Of a DNA stretch of 50,927 nt, positions 41,352 through 50,426 are shown one piece after another. The notes below the pieces were generated by a model. That model saw only the letters and a program-made list of their open reading frames with translations. It was not told the DNA's origin and searched no databases. Location: assembly GCA_044338255.1 (NCBI GenBank), contig JBIILZ010000013.1:1-50927 (forward strand). The letters run 5' to 3'. Source of the stretch: CAIUVD01 sp044338255. Its GTDB lineage: Bacteria > Planctomycetota > UBA11346. The translations under genes were made by a program, and so were the position numbers. Each line of letters opens with the position of its first letter. Position 1 is the stretch's first letter.

Positions 41352-42086
41352 CTACCACTCCCATCCACAATGTGCGCCAAGTTGCAGGCCCCCCGCTTGC
41401 AGCTCCTGCCCGAAGATCTGCACCGGCGCGTAGGAGTAGCGGGCGGTGATGCCCACCCGCGTCTGGGCGACATCCATCCCCAGACTCAGTTCCGCCCAAC
41501 CAGCAATCGTCTGTGCCTGATCCTGACGGGGGCTGGTGTCGATCTGGGCAAAGGTGCGGAAGGGCGTGGTTGCCGGCCGGTCCTCCATCGCCACCCGCAC
41601 CCACCCGGCCCCGCCGGCACCACCGATACGTATCGGCCCCCACCGCCCATCGTGACGCACTCCGGCATCGAGCTCATCGACATTGGCGCTCAATCGGCCG
41701 CGGGCCGCGTCCTCACGATAGGTGCCCAGGAAGGCCAGATTCAGATCCGCGCTTCCATCCACACGATAGTCGCCGGACGCGTTGGCGTGGTAATACCCGA
41801 CCACCGGCCGCACCCACCATTGACGTGAACCCAACGCCACCTCCGCCCCGAGCTGAAAGGCCGGTGGCAGATTGCGCCAGCCGTCGCCGCTGAGCGCGCG
41901 CTGGCCGATGAAGCCAGTGATGGTGCCGGCGGTGATCCATGTCGGCACCGGGGCTTGCCGGGGGATCCAGGAGAAGGTCGGCTCGCGTTCCTCAGCCGTC
42001 TGCGTTAGGGTGGGCGCCGCCTCGGCCGCCAAGGCCAATACCTGGGCGCTGATCATGATGCTGAAAAACAGCGGGAGCAGACCCAT
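41352..42086 (-). CDS. Secreted beta-strand-rich, outer-membrane-like protein
   Basis: I do not recognise a family. The 244-residue protein has a signal peptide (MGLLPLFFSIMISAQVLALA|AEA). The mature part consists of alternating strands rich in Gly, Trp and Tyr (FQLGAEVALGSRQWWVRPVVGYYHANASGDYRV, RVGITARYSYAPVQIFGQ) and ends LQLGAHCGWEW with an aromatic C-terminal residue, as in outer-membrane barrels. It is transcribed toward the end of the ATP-grasp operon (convergent, 61 bases apart) and diverges from rpsA. I see no terminator between the convergent genes. There is no evidence that it belongs functionally to either neighbour. Confidence 0.65.
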   Translation of the reverse strand: MGLLPLFFSIMISAQVLALAAEAAPTLTQTAEEREPTFSWIPRQAPVPTWITAGTITGFIGQRALSGDGWRNLPPAFQLGAEVALGSRQWWVRPVVGYYHANASGDYRVDGSADLNLAFLGTYREDAARGRLSANVDELDAGVRHDGRWGPIRIGGAGGAGWVRVAMEDRPATTPFRTFAQIDTSPRQDQAQTIAGWAELSLGMDVAQTRVGITARYSYAPVQIFGQELQAGGLQLGAHCGWEW

Positions 42087-42368
42087 ACGGCCGCTAGTCT
42101 AACGCGGCGAATGCTGACTTCCACACGACAACTCGCGGTTCACGCAAGATTTCGGCTCACCCGAAAAATCTATGCAATCCTACGTTGACAGCCCGGCCAC
42201 ATCATCCTGGGGTTCGCATTGACTCGACCATCGCGACTATAGTGTGCTGCGCCTCACGCCCCTGAGCCCCTGCGGATGGTCCGCAGACATCAGTTGGCGC
42301 CACTTAGGCCCGACGCCATCGTCGTTGCCGTAGCCCAATAACCGCAGATCCCTGGAATACAGGCATCT

Positions 42369-43994
42369 GTGAACAACCCCATGCGCTTCCCAGAACAAAT
42401 CAATGTCGTCGACGACATTCTCCTCGCCAGTGAACTCGAGAGCATTCTCGGCACCGAGTACGAGAAGTACCTCGTCGCCAGTCTCGACACCAGCAAGAAC
42501 GCTTTCGAGCCCCGCACCATCGTAACCGGCTTCGTTGTTGGCCACCATAACGATGACGTGGTCATCGATATCGGCTACAAGTCGGAAGGCGTCGTGCCGG
42601 TCGAAGAATTCAACCTCGGCGACACCGCCGTCGGTTCGAAGGTCCAGGTCATGATCGTCGAGGTCAAGCCCACCGGCGACCTCGTCCTCTCCAAGCGCCA
42701 GGCGGACCTCCAGATCGGCTGGAACCAGGTTCTCGGCAGCAACAAAGAAGGCGATCGCGTCAAGGGCCGCGTCGTGCGCAAGATCAAGGGCGGTCTGCTC
42801 GTCGACATCGGCGTGCCGGTCTTCCTGCCTGCTTCGCAGGTCGATCTGCGGCGTGCTCCTGACGTCGGTGAATACATCGGTCAAGAAGTCGAAGCCGAAA
42901 TCATCAAGATCGACATCGAGCGCAAGAACATCGTCGTCTCGCGCCGCAAGGTGCTCGAAGAAGAGCGCAAGAAGAACCGCGAGAACCTCGTCAAGGAACT
43001 CCATGTCGGCGACCTGCGCGAAGGCCAGGTCAAGAACATCACCGACTTCGGTGCGTTCATCGACCTCGGCGGTCTCGACGGCCTGCTGCACATCACCGAC
43101 ATGTCGTGGGGCCGCGTCTCGCATCCTTCGGAAGTCGTGCACATCGGTCAGAAGATCGAAGTCGTGGTTCTCGACTACGATGCCGAACGCAACCGCATCA
43201 GCCTCGGCCTCAAGCAGAAGACCCGCAATCCTTGGGAAGATATCGGCGAACGCTACCCGATCGGTTCGAACCATGGTGGCGAAGTCGTCAACCTGATGAC
43301 CTACGGCGCGTTCGTGCGTCTCGAAGACGGCATCGAAGGCCTCGTCCACGTCAGCGAGATGTCCTGGACCCGTCAGGTCGCTCACCCCAACGAAGTGGTC
43401 AAGGTCGGCGACAAAGTGCGCGTGATGATCCTCGAGATCGATCACGAGAAGCAGGAAATCTCGCTGGGCATGAAGCAGGCCGAATCGAATCCTTGGGAAA
43501 CCATCAAGGATCGCTTCCCGGTCGGCGCCAAGGTCACCGGCACGGTCAAGAACCTCACCAACTACGGTGCGTTCGTCGAGATCGAGCCAGGCATCGAAGG
43601 CCTGCTGCATGTCAACGACATCAGCTGGACCAAGAAGCTCACGCACCCCGCGCCCGAGATCAACAAGGATCAGGTCGTCGAATGCCTCATCCTCGAGATC
43701 GATCGCGAACGTCAGCGCATCAGCCTGGGCATGAAGCAGCTCACCGCTGATCCCTGGACCGAAGAGATCCCCAACAAGCTGAAGAAGGGCACCGTCCTCG
43801 ACGGCAAGGTTACCAAGGTAACCAACTTCGGCGTGTTCGTCGAAATCCTCGACGGGCTCGAAGGCCTGCTACACGTCAGCGAGCTGGGCGACAAGACCGT
43901 CGAAACCCTGCCCGTCGGCGAAGCGATCAAGGTCAAGGTCCTCAACGTTGAGGCCGACACCCGCAAGATCGGTTTGACGATGAAAGACGTCTGA
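42369..43994 (+). CDS. rpsA: Ribosomal protein bS1
   Basis: The 541-residue protein contains six S1 (OB-fold) repeats, with cores recognisable in order: TGFVVGHHNDDVVIDIGYKSEG, KGRVVRKIKGGLLVDIGV, EGQVKNITDFGAFIDLGGLDGLLH, GGEVVNLMTYGAFVRLEDGIEGLVH, TGTVKNLTNYGAFVEIEPGIEGLLH and DGKVTKVTNFGVFVEILDGLEGLLH. Each later repeat ends in a (H/D)ISW-type motif and GMKQ. bS1 binds mRNA at the small subunit and promotes initiation on leaders with weak Shine-Dalgarno sequences, which fits the many weak sites here. The start is GTG at 42369 (CAGG five bases upstream) or ATG at 42381. A TATAGT -10-like box lies at 42238, with only poor -35 options. A strong terminator follows. Confidence 0.96.
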   Translation: MNNPMRFPEQINVVDDILLASELESILGTEYEKYLVASLDTSKNAFEPRTIVTGFVVGHHNDDVVIDIGYKSEGVVPVEEFNLGDTAVGSKVQVMIVEVKPTGDLVLSKRQADLQIGWNQVLGSNKEGDRVKGRVVRKIKGGLLVDIGVPVFLPASQVDLRRAPDVGEYIGQEVEAEIIKIDIERKNIVVSRRKVLEEERKKNRENLVKELHVGDLREGQVKNITDFGAFIDLGGLDGLLHITDMSWGRVSHPSEVVHIGQKIEVVVLDYDAERNRISLGLKQKTRNPWEDIGERYPIGSNHGGEVVNLMTYGAFVRLEDGIEGLVHVSEMSWTRQVAHPNEVVKVGDKVRVMILEIDHEKQEISLGMKQAESNPWETIKDRFPVGAKVTGTVKNLTNYGAFVEIEPGIEGLLHVNDISWTKKLTHPAPEINKDQVVECLILEIDRERQRISLGMKQLTADPWTEEIPNKLKKGTVLDGKVTKVTNFGVFVEILDGLEGLLHVSELGDKTVETLPVGEAIKVKVLNVEADTRKIGLTMKDV

Positions 43995-44017
43995 GTCGCA
44001 ACGCGATTCAAGACCAG

Positions 44018-44050
44018 AAAACCCCAGGCCGTTGGCCTGGGGTTTTTTTT
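44018..44050 (+). terminator. Intrinsic terminator of rpsA
   Basis: CCCCAGGCC-GTT-GGCCTGGGG is a perfect 9-bp stem with a three-base loop, preceded by AAAA and followed by eight T. It lies 27 bases after the rpsA stop codon. Confidence 0.95.
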
Positions 44051-44150
44051 CGTACCGGCGCAAGCAAGCCATCGATGCAGCCCACGCAAGCGAGCCGGCA
44101 CCGGCCAGGGATGCCTTCCCCGCCGCAAGTGATGACCATCATGCCTGTAT

Positions 44151-45302
44151 ATGCGCAATAGCCTGCTGCCGATTATCCTGCTGGTGATCACCAGCGCCTT
44201 CGCGTGGTGGCTGATCCGCGACGGCGCCGAGCGCGGAGCGGGCGGTCCGGAAGTCCTTCCGGGGATCTATCGCCTGCCGCGGAAAGCCAGCCAGGTGACC
44301 GATCCCGCGGAGCTCACCGTCACCACCGCCCACACCGGCAGCGCCCCCGCCGATGCCGGGACCTGGCGCGTGATCCTCATCGCCGGCGATGATACCCATC
44401 CGTTCACCAAAGCCGCGATCCTCGCACTCGGCGAAGAGCTCACTCGTCGCGGATGCATCGCCGTGCTCGCGCCAGTGGTGCGTGATCGGCCCGAGCCCTT
44501 GCCTCTGAATTTCGACGGCACGGTGCGCATCGCCCACCAAGAGGGCGAACCTTCGGTTGAGCAGCCCGGCGCGGTGCAGTGCACGCTAAAACTGATCCTG
44601 ACTCCGACGCGACTTCCTCCGGCGCATCCGGCGGCGCGCTGGCTGCCCGATCTGCCGGCGAGCACGACCACGACCATGACCCTCAGCCATCGCAGCACGC
44701 CAGTGGCGGCACCGCAGTGGCCGCACTGGTACGCGGCGATCGGCAAATCGTGCGCCCTCGAACTGCTCAATGCCTGCGGCACTCCTGCCCAGGTCACCGA
44801 CACCATCGAGCACATTCGTCTCACCGCCTGGACCCAACCTGGTCAAGCCGGTCCCGGCACCACGGAAGCGAGCGTGAGCATCTACGGGCGCATCCCCTCG
44901 CCCCCGCAGACCGACATCGCCGAACACGTTGTCGCCTTCCAGCATCCCTTCGTGCGCGGCTGGATCGGTGATTTCTCGCCGGTGCCGGTGACCGCCCGCG
45001 ATCTCACAACGCGCAGCGCGCGCGAAGAGCTGCTGCGCCGCCTCGGTCGGGGCGGCTGGAGCAAGGGCCCCGACCTGGGAAGCGATCTTGTTTTCAACAA
45101 GGACGATCGCGCCACTGACGGTTCGCCCATCCATCGCTCGGTGAGCATTTCCGCCAGCGGCTTCATCGAATGGCAGGAACGTCCCAACCCGACCCAGGTC
45201 TGGCAGGGCTGGATCACCTCCGCCGCCGTCGGCGATGCCGATGCCAAGGCGCAACTCGCGCGCCACCGGACCACCGCCGGGATTCCCGCCGAGCTCAAAT
45301 AG
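44151..45302 (+). CDS. Membrane-anchored protein of unknown function
   Basis: I do not recognise the 383-residue product. It starts with a transmembrane anchor (LLPIILLVITSAFAWWLI), followed by a mostly extracytoplasmic region of short strands with no Cys motif. One segment, WRVILIAGDDTHPFTKAAILALGEELTRRGCIAVLAPVV (residues 71-109), looks like a Rossmann-type strand-helix-strand. Near the C-terminus a SISASGFIEWQERPNPTQVWQGW segment is aromatic-rich. It follows the rpsA terminator and precedes the 15-bp repeat shared with the converging SDR gene, so it is probably monocistronic. Its TAG at 45300 lies seven bases before the array. Confidence 0.55.
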   Translation: MRNSLLPIILLVITSAFAWWLIRDGAERGAGGPEVLPGIYRLPRKASQVTDPAELTVTTAHTGSAPADAGTWRVILIAGDDTHPFTKAAILALGEELTRRGCIAVLAPVVRDRPEPLPLNFDGTVRIAHQEGEPSVEQPGAVQCTLKLILTPTRLPPAHPAARWLPDLPASTTTTMTLSHRSTPVAAPQWPHWYAAIGKSCALELLNACGTPAQVTDTIEHIRLTAWTQPGQAGPGTTEASVSIYGRIPSPPQTDIAEHVVAFQHPFVRGWIGDFSPVPVTARDLTTRSAREELLRRLGRGGWSKGPDLGSDLVFNKDDRATDGSPIHRSVSISASGFIEWQERPNPTQVWQGWITSAAVGDADAKAQLARHRTTAGIPAELK

Positions 45303-45308
45303 CCAGTG

Positions 45309-45383
45309 CCTTTCCCGTCTGTGCCCTTCCCGTCTGTGGCCTTCCCATCAGTGCCCTTCCCGTCTGTGCCCTTCCCATCAGTG
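45309..45383 (-). repeat. 15-bp tandem repeat, 5 copies, carrying the stop codon of the SDR gene
   Basis: On the minus strand the unit is CAC TGA TGG GAA GGG, where CAC TGA is the last codon and stop of the SDR. Copies lie at 45369..45383, 45354..45368, 45339..45353, 45324..45338 and 45309..45323. Copies 1 and 3 keep TGA; copies 2, 4 and 5 read CAC AGA CGG. Confidence 0.9.
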
Positions 45384-46100
45384 CCACTCATTGGCGGGGA
45401 AGAAGACCACCCTGCGATAGACGCTGCTCAGCGGACGACTGAGTAGGAATTCAATCTGCTCGACCACTTCCAAGGGCTGCATGATCTTGCCGAGATCGCC
45501 TGGGTACGGCACTCCGCCCGGGTTGCCCGGGTGCTGCCATAACGGCGTATCGATGCCGCCCGGACAGATCGCCGATACGGCGATGCCGAACGGCAATAAT
45601 TCCTGGGTCAGCGCATCCGATAGGCCGAGCATGGCATGCTTGCTCGCGCAATAGACCGCCTGCAGCGGCATGCCATGGATACCGGCCACCGATGCGACGT
45701 TGATGATCCGCCCGCTGCGGCGGGCTTTCAGGAATGGCACCACAGCATGCGTCCAGGCGATGGGGCCATCGATGTTGGTGGCCAGAATGCGGCGGATGGT
45801 CGCCACCTCTTGCGCATCGAATGGGCGCATATCGCAGATTGCGGCATTGTTGACCAGCACGGCGATGGGGCCGATGTCACGCTCGATGCGCATCACGGCG
45901 GCAGCGGTGGCCTCCCAATCGGCGACGTCCTGCGCCAATGGAATGATGCGGCCACATGCTTCCACAGAAGCTGCCAAGGCCGCCAGCTTGCCGGCCGAGC
46001 GGGCCACCGCGACCACGGTGTGGCCGTTGGCCGCCAAGCGGGTCGCCAGCAGAGCGCCGACGCCGCTGGATGCACCGGTGATCAGATGGACTGCATGCAT
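45378..46100 (-). CDS. Short-chain dehydrogenase/reductase
   Basis: This classical SDR of 240 residues has the NAD(P)-binding motif TGASSGVG near the N-terminus, NNAA (LVNNAAIC), the catalytic Ser region (IINVASVAG) and YCASK with catalytic Tyr and Lys, followed by CPGGIDTPLW. The substrate is an unknown alcohol or ketone. The ATG at 46100 is chosen since the sequence upstream is the 3' end of the dioxygenase gene and shows no SDR similarity. The gene lies 10 bases downstream of the phytanoyl-CoA-dioxygenase-like gene on the same strand, so hydroxylation followed by oxidation of one substrate is a reasonable inference. Its last codon and stop are part of a 15-bp repeat. Confidence 0.92.
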   Translation of the reverse strand: MHAVHLITGASSGVGALLATRLAANGHTVVAVARSAGKLAALAASVEACGRIIPLAQDVADWEATAAAVMRIERDIGPIAVLVNNAAICDMRPFDAQEVATIRRILATNIDGPIAWTHAVVPFLKARRSGRIINVASVAGIHGMPLQAVYCASKHAMLGLSDALTQELLPFGIAVSAICPGGIDTPLWQHPGNPGGVPYPGDLGKIMQPLEVVEQIEFLLSRPLSSVYRRVVFFPANEWH

Positions 46101-46110
46101 GGAGAAATTC

Positions 46111-46968
46111 CTAGTACTTGCCCGACTCAGCCGGCGGCTGGTCGTAGAATGACGTGGCGCCGGGTGCGGGGACGACGACCGAGGTGCCATCCGCCAGCTC
46201 CACCGGGCTCTGGCGGCGGAATCCCAACAGGCGCAGGAGCTGCGGCGAGGCGCGTTCGATCGACGCTGACGGAAAACTCCTCCGATGGTCGGTTTGCGGC
46301 TTGAGCCAAGAGCGGATGTACAACGTCAATACTCCACGCCGCAGAGCCGGGCTGCGATTGGCCTCACCGGCATGGAAAGCCTGGCAGTCGAAGGCGATCA
46401 CCGAACCAGCCGGCGCCGCCACCTGGATGCCGGAGCCGGAGCCGACCGAGGCGGGATCGTTGTGGCTGCCCGGCACCACGCGCGTGGCGCCGTTCTCCAA
46501 GGTGAAATCATCGATGCACCACGCCGTCTGGATGCCGATCGGAAAGGTCATGAACGGCATCGAGCTGCCCCAGATGTTGGTGTCCCGATGCAGACCCTGC
46601 GCGGCGCAGCCCGGCAGGCGCGCACCCAGATTGCATGAACTCAGAATGCAGTCATCGCCCAGTAAGCCTTCCATCGTCGCCAGCAGCAGCGGATGGGCGG
46701 CCGTAGCGGCGAACGCCGTGTCCCAGGTGACGAGATTGACGCCATGTAAAACCTGCTGATTGGAGATAACCTGCTGATTGGGGATATCCCGCTGCTCGGC
46801 GATACGCCGATCGATGGCTTGGCGCATCGCTGCCAAAGATGTCGGATCGATCAGATCACGGAAAACCGTGTAGCCCTGTCCACGCAGTTCCGTCTGATGG
46901 AACTCCACCAGTGCAGGGTCGACAGGGGCCATGGCCGTGGCCGGTTTTTCGAGAGTGAGAACGCTCAT
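46111..46968 (-). CDS. Phytanoyl-CoA dioxygenase (PhyH)-like Fe(II)/2-oxoglutarate oxygenase
   Basis: The 285-residue protein fits the PhyH family. It has the His-x-Asp iron ligands in GLHRDTNIWG, and the distal His in AFDCQAFHAGEANRS with the 2-oxoglutarate-binding Arg after it. ENGATRVVPGSHN is another family hallmark. It should hydroxylate an unactivated carbon of an unknown substrate. The ATG at 46968 has AGGAG six bases upstream, a strong site here; the frame extends upstream without similarity. Residues around QQVISNQQVLHG are encoded by an 18-bp tandem duplication (46752..46787). It diverges from an AraC regulator and forms a two-gene unit with the SDR. Confidence 0.9.
   Translation of the reverse strand: MSVLTLEKPATAMAPVDPALVEFHQTELRGQGYTVFRDLIDPTSLAAMRQAIDRRIAEQRDIPNQQVISNQQVLHGVNLVTWDTAFAATAAHPLLLATMEGLLGDDCILSSCNLGARLPGCAAQGLHRDTNIWGSSMPFMTFPIGIQTAWCIDDFTLENGATRVVPGSHNDPASVGSGSGIQVAAPAGSVIAFDCQAFHAGEANRSPALRRGVLTLYIRSWLKPQTDHRRSFPSASIERASPQLLRLLGFRRQSPVELADGTSVVVPAPGATSFYDQPPAESGKY
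46752..46787 (-). repeat. 18-bp tandem duplication inside the PhyH-like gene
   Basis: CCTGCTGATTGGAGATAA (46752..46769) is followed directly by the close copy CCTGCTGATTGGGGATAT. On the coding strand it gives IPNQQV-ISNQQV. Confidence 0.8.
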
Positions 46969-47075
46969 AGAGATCTCCTGATTCCTCATCAGCATGCCTA
47001 AGCGGTGGCGAAGCCGCCAGGGCGGTTCAACGTCGCCATGTGTACTTTCCACGCCTGCCGTTTAGCCTCACTGCA
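46969..47075. promoter_or_regulatory. Divergent promoter region between PhyH-like gene and AraC regulator
   Basis: The 107-bp gap separates the two divergent start codons. It must hold both promoters and probably the AraC-type binding sites. I see AGGAG for the PhyH-like gene but no clear -35/-10 pair or palindrome. Confidence 0.5.
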
Positions 47076-47915
47076 ATGGACCATTCCCCTCCGCCGCTGT
47101 CCCTGGTGGTGAATGCCGAGCGTCTGCCGCTGCGCATCCTGCGTTGCGAACGCGCCTCCCTATGGCCGTGGTGGCATCTGCATCGCTGCCGTCCGGCGGG
47201 CTGGCTGCTCTATGCCAATGACATCGACGGTGCTTCGATCATGAGCAAGGGTCGGCGCTATCCGCTGTTGGCTGGCCGCACAGTGGTCTTGCCACCGAGC
47301 CTGGTCTATGACACCACGCCGGGTCCGGGCACCCACCAGGTCTATGTAGAATTCGATATGCCCGGTTTGCCGCCGGGACTCTCAGACGAGCCGACCGATC
47401 TCGGCAACGATTCCTGCCTGGCGATGATCACCAACGAATTGCACCGGCTGATGGATATCGACCATGGCGGCAATAGTCCGGTGGTCTTGAATCTGACCCA
47501 TGCCTGGATCCGCCTGGCTCTGGCGCGTCTGCTATCGCGCCTGCCGCCGGCGGCATTCACCACTTGGGCCGATTACGCCAGAGATCCCCTCGAACAGGCG
47601 CTGATCGTCATCGAGCGCGAATTGGGAAAACCGCTGTATGTGGATGATCTGGCGCGGCGTTGCGGCATGGGGCCGCAGTGGTTCAGCAAGCAGTTCCGCG
47701 CCCGTTTCAGCAAGTCCCCGGCGCAATACCTCGTCGATCGGCGGGTTGCGGTCGCCGCCCAGCGCCTGGTGCATGACGCGAGCGATGTCGACAGCGTCGC
47801 CGAAAGCTGCGGCTTCACCGATCGTTCGCACTTCACCCGCGCCTTCAGCAAACGCATGGGGCAATCGCCGGGGCGCTATCGCGACGCCGCGCTCCGTCGC
47901 TTTCGCGGCGGCTGA
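47076..47915 (+). CDS. AraC-family transcriptional regulator
   Basis: The 279-residue protein has an N-terminal cupin-like sensor region (residues about 1-165) and a C-terminal pair of helix-turn-helix motifs. The first is LYVDDLARRCGMGPQWFSKQFRARFSKSPAQYL and the second DVDSVAESCGFTDRSHFTRAFSKRMGQSPGRYR, matching the AraC/XylS signature. It probably controls the divergent PhyH/SDR pair, possibly sensing their substrate. The ATG at 47076 is chosen; the in-frame extension upstream lies in the intergenic region. It is followed after 18 bases by the U32 gene, so co-transcription is possible although the functions look unrelated. Confidence 0.92.
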   Translation: MDHSPPPLSLVVNAERLPLRILRCERASLWPWWHLHRCRPAGWLLYANDIDGASIMSKGRRYPLLAGRTVVLPPSLVYDTTPGPGTHQVYVEFDMPGLPPGLSDEPTDLGNDSCLAMITNELHRLMDIDHGGNSPVVLNLTHAWIRLALARLLSRLPPAAFTTWADYARDPLEQALIVIERELGKPLYVDDLARRCGMGPQWFSKQFRARFSKSPAQYLVDRRVAVAAQRLVHDASDVDSVAESCGFTDRSHFTRAFSKRMGQSPGRYRDAALRRFRGG

Positions 47916-47933
47916 AGTTCCTATGCTTTTGAA

Positions 47934-50366
47934 ATGCCTCGTCTGCACCCGCGCACTGGCGCCCTCCTTCCCGAAGTCCTGTCGCCGGTGGGCGCCCCCG
48001 ACTGCCTTCCGGCAGCGGTTGCCGGCGGCGCCGATGCGGTGTTCCTCGGACTGCGGCATTTCAATGCCCGGGGTCGCGCCGAGAATTTCCGCAAGGCCGA
48101 TCTGCCGGCCTATGTGCGCTATCTGCATGAGCACGACATCAAATGCTACGTGGTGATGAACACCCTGGTACATGATGACGAATTCCCCAAGGCGCTCGAT
48201 CTCGCGGGCGCGGCGGCGGATGCCGGCGTCGATGCCGCGATCATCCAGGACCTCGGCTTATGGCGGCTGCTGACCCGCGAAGTGCCGAGGCTCAAACGCC
48301 ACGCCTCGACGCAGATGACCATTCACCACCCGAGCCAGATCGCGGTGCTCGCCGCCCTCGGCGCCGAGCGCGTGATCCTCGCGCGCGAGCTGACCCTCGC
48401 GGAAGTGACCGCCTGCACCGTCGAAGCCCGACGCCATGGCATCGAGACCGAGCACTTCGTGCACGGCGCGCTGTGCTACGCCTTTTCGGGCCAGTGCCTG
48501 ATGTCGAACTTTGCCGGTTGCCGCAGCGCCAACCGCGGGACCTGCGCGCAGAACTGCCGCTTCGACTACAAGAAGCTCACGCCCGGGCTAGAAGCCGAGG
48601 CGACCACCGAGATCAGCATGAAGGACCTCGCGCTGTTCGGCCGCATCCCCGAACTGGCCAAGGCCGGCGTCTCCTCATTGAAGATCGAAGGCCGCCTCAA
48701 GGGTGCCGATTACGTCTACACCACGACGCGCATCTACCGTGCCGCCGTCGATGCCTGGGCCAATGGCACGAGCCTCGATGTCGCCTGGGCCAAGGATCTG
48801 CAGCGCGATGTCTTCAGCCGTGCCAACACCGATGCCCCCTTGGCCGGCATCTACGACGCCCGCTCGCGACTGCACCGCTACGCTCCCGAGCAGGACCTCG
48901 TCGCCGACGCCACCTTGTACACGCTCGACCGCGCCCGCGGCGAGGCGGTGCTGACCTGCAAGGAAGTGCGTGCCGGCCAGGGCTACGCCTTCACCGTCGA
49001 CGACTTCAACGGCGGGTTCCTGGTCATCGCCGCTGATCGCCATGGCCGCGATCAATGGCGTTGCCGCATCCGCATCGCACCTCACGGACCGAAAGTGCCG
49101 ACCGGCACCAAGCTTTTCCGTAACACCGATCATGCCCGCAAACAGGAAGCCGCCGCCGCCATGGCCGTCTTCCCCCTGCCGCAATCCACTGGCGATACGG
49201 TGGGTGTGGCCCTGCACGTGAGCGCCGCCGTCGGCGCGCCGCTGCACGTCAGCGCCATCACCACCGATGGCCGCCAGGCGGATGCCACCAGCCCGGACCT
49301 GCTCTCCGCCGCCACCGGCAAGCCGCTCGATGTCGCGCAGTTGCAGGACAAACTCGGGGCCTTTGGCGGGACCGCCTTCCACCTCACTGGCATCCACACC
49401 GATCTCGTGGGCGCGGTGTTCTGCCCAGCCTCGGTGATGAAGGAACTGCGGCGCACGCTGGTCGAAGCCCTCATGACCCAGACGCCGGTGCCGCCGGTAG
49501 CGGTCGAGACCTGGACTCCGCCCGAAACCGATCAACCGCGTCGCCGCGCCACCGGCTTGTGGGTGGCGGTGTCCTCCCTGGCGGCGGTCGAGGTCGCCTT
49601 CGCCGCCGGTGCCGAGCGCGTCATCCTCGACGATCCGGCGCTCGACCTGTGGGGTGCTGTGGCGCCGACGATTGCGCATCGCGACGGACTGTGGCTGCGC
49701 CATCCGGCGACGGCGCCGCTCTCGCCGCATCTTGCCGCCATCGGCCTGCCGATCGTCGCCGGCCACCTCGGCGTGATCGCCGCCGCGCACGCTGCCAAGC
49801 TGCCGGTGATGGCCGATTTCTTCTGCAACAGCTTCTCAACCGAAACACTGCTGGCCTTGCAGGATCTCGGGGCGCAGGCGGCGGTGATCTCGCTGGAGTG
49901 CTCCTCGCGTGAAGTCGCGCGCCTAGCGGCGCGTTGCGGCGTGCTCTCGGCGCCGCAGTTAGCCCTGGTCGCCAGCGGCCGGCTGCCGGCGATGCTCACC
50001 CGCCAAGACCATGGGCTCGAGGCCGGTGCGAGCGTGGCGATGCAGGCGGTGCCCAAGGACGGCGGATTGCCCTACACCATCGAGCGCCGACGGCACGACA
50101 CGGTCATCTGGGAAGGCCGACGCCTGAGCTGCCCCGAACAGGTCGCGGTCACCGCCGGCTTGGTCGATGCGTGGGTGCTCGAATATGGCGGCCTGAACGC
50201 GGAGCAGATCACCGCCGGCATCCAACGCTATGCTGCCTTACGCGACGGCACCCAGACACCCGCCGACGTTGCGGAAGCAGACGATGATGATGCCCAGCAC
50301 GGGCTATTCACTGGCCATCTGCATCAGGGCAGCCGCGAGTTGGATCTGGTGGCGGATAAGCTGTAA
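47934..50366 (+). CDS. U32-family protein, RlhA-like (23S rRNA hydroxylation)
   Basis: The 810-residue protein has the U32 N-terminal barrel (GGADAVFLGLRHFNARGRAENF) and the PROSITE-type signature EHFVHGALCYAFSGQCLMS, followed by CRSANRGTCAQNCR. These supply the conserved Cys residues thought to hold an iron-sulfur cluster. KIEGRLKGADYVYTTTRIYR is also typical. A C-terminal extension corresponds to the DUF3656-type region of E. coli RlhA (YdcP), which hydroxylates C2501 of 23S rRNA with prephenate; members are also annotated as peptidases or collagenases. The subfamily call RlhA versus TrhP/TrhO or peptidase is by architecture only. It is followed by a heptanucleotide array 60 bases after the stop. 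Confidence 0.88.
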   Translation: MPRLHPRTGALLPEVLSPVGAPDCLPAAVAGGADAVFLGLRHFNARGRAENFRKADLPAYVRYLHEHDIKCYVVMNTLVHDDEFPKALDLAGAAADAGVDAAIIQDLGLWRLLTREVPRLKRHASTQMTIHHPSQIAVLAALGAERVILARELTLAEVTACTVEARRHGIETEHFVHGALCYAFSGQCLMSNFAGCRSANRGTCAQNCRFDYKKLTPGLEAEATTEISMKDLALFGRIPELAKAGVSSLKIEGRLKGADYVYTTTRIYRAAVDAWANGTSLDVAWAKDLQRDVFSRANTDAPLAGIYDARSRLHRYAPEQDLVADATLYTLDRARGEAVLTCKEVRAGQGYAFTVDDFNGGFLVIAADRHGRDQWRCRIRIAPHGPKVPTGTKLFRNTDHARKQEAAAAMAVFPLPQSTGDTVGVALHVSAAVGAPLHVSAITTDGRQADATSPDLLSAATGKPLDVAQLQDKLGAFGGTAFHLTGIHTDLVGAVFCPASVMKELRRTLVEALMTQTPVPPVAVETWTPPETDQPRRRATGLWVAVSSLAAVEVAFAAGAERVILDDPALDLWGAVAPTIAHRDGLWLRHPATAPLSPHLAAIGLPIVAGHLGVIAAAHAAKLPVMADFFCNSFSTETLLALQDLGAQAAVISLECSSREVARLAARCGVLSAPQLALVASGRLPAMLTRQDHGLEAGASVAMQAVPKDGGLPYTIERRRHDTVIWEGRRLSCPEQVAVTAGLVDAWVLEYGGLNAEQITAGIQRYAALRDGTQTPADVAEADDDDAQHGLFTGHLHQGSRELDLVADKL

Positions 50367-50426
50367 GCGTTGCGACGAGAGATTGGGCACCGAGGCGGCA
50401 ACGGTGAAACACGTTAAACGGAAGTC

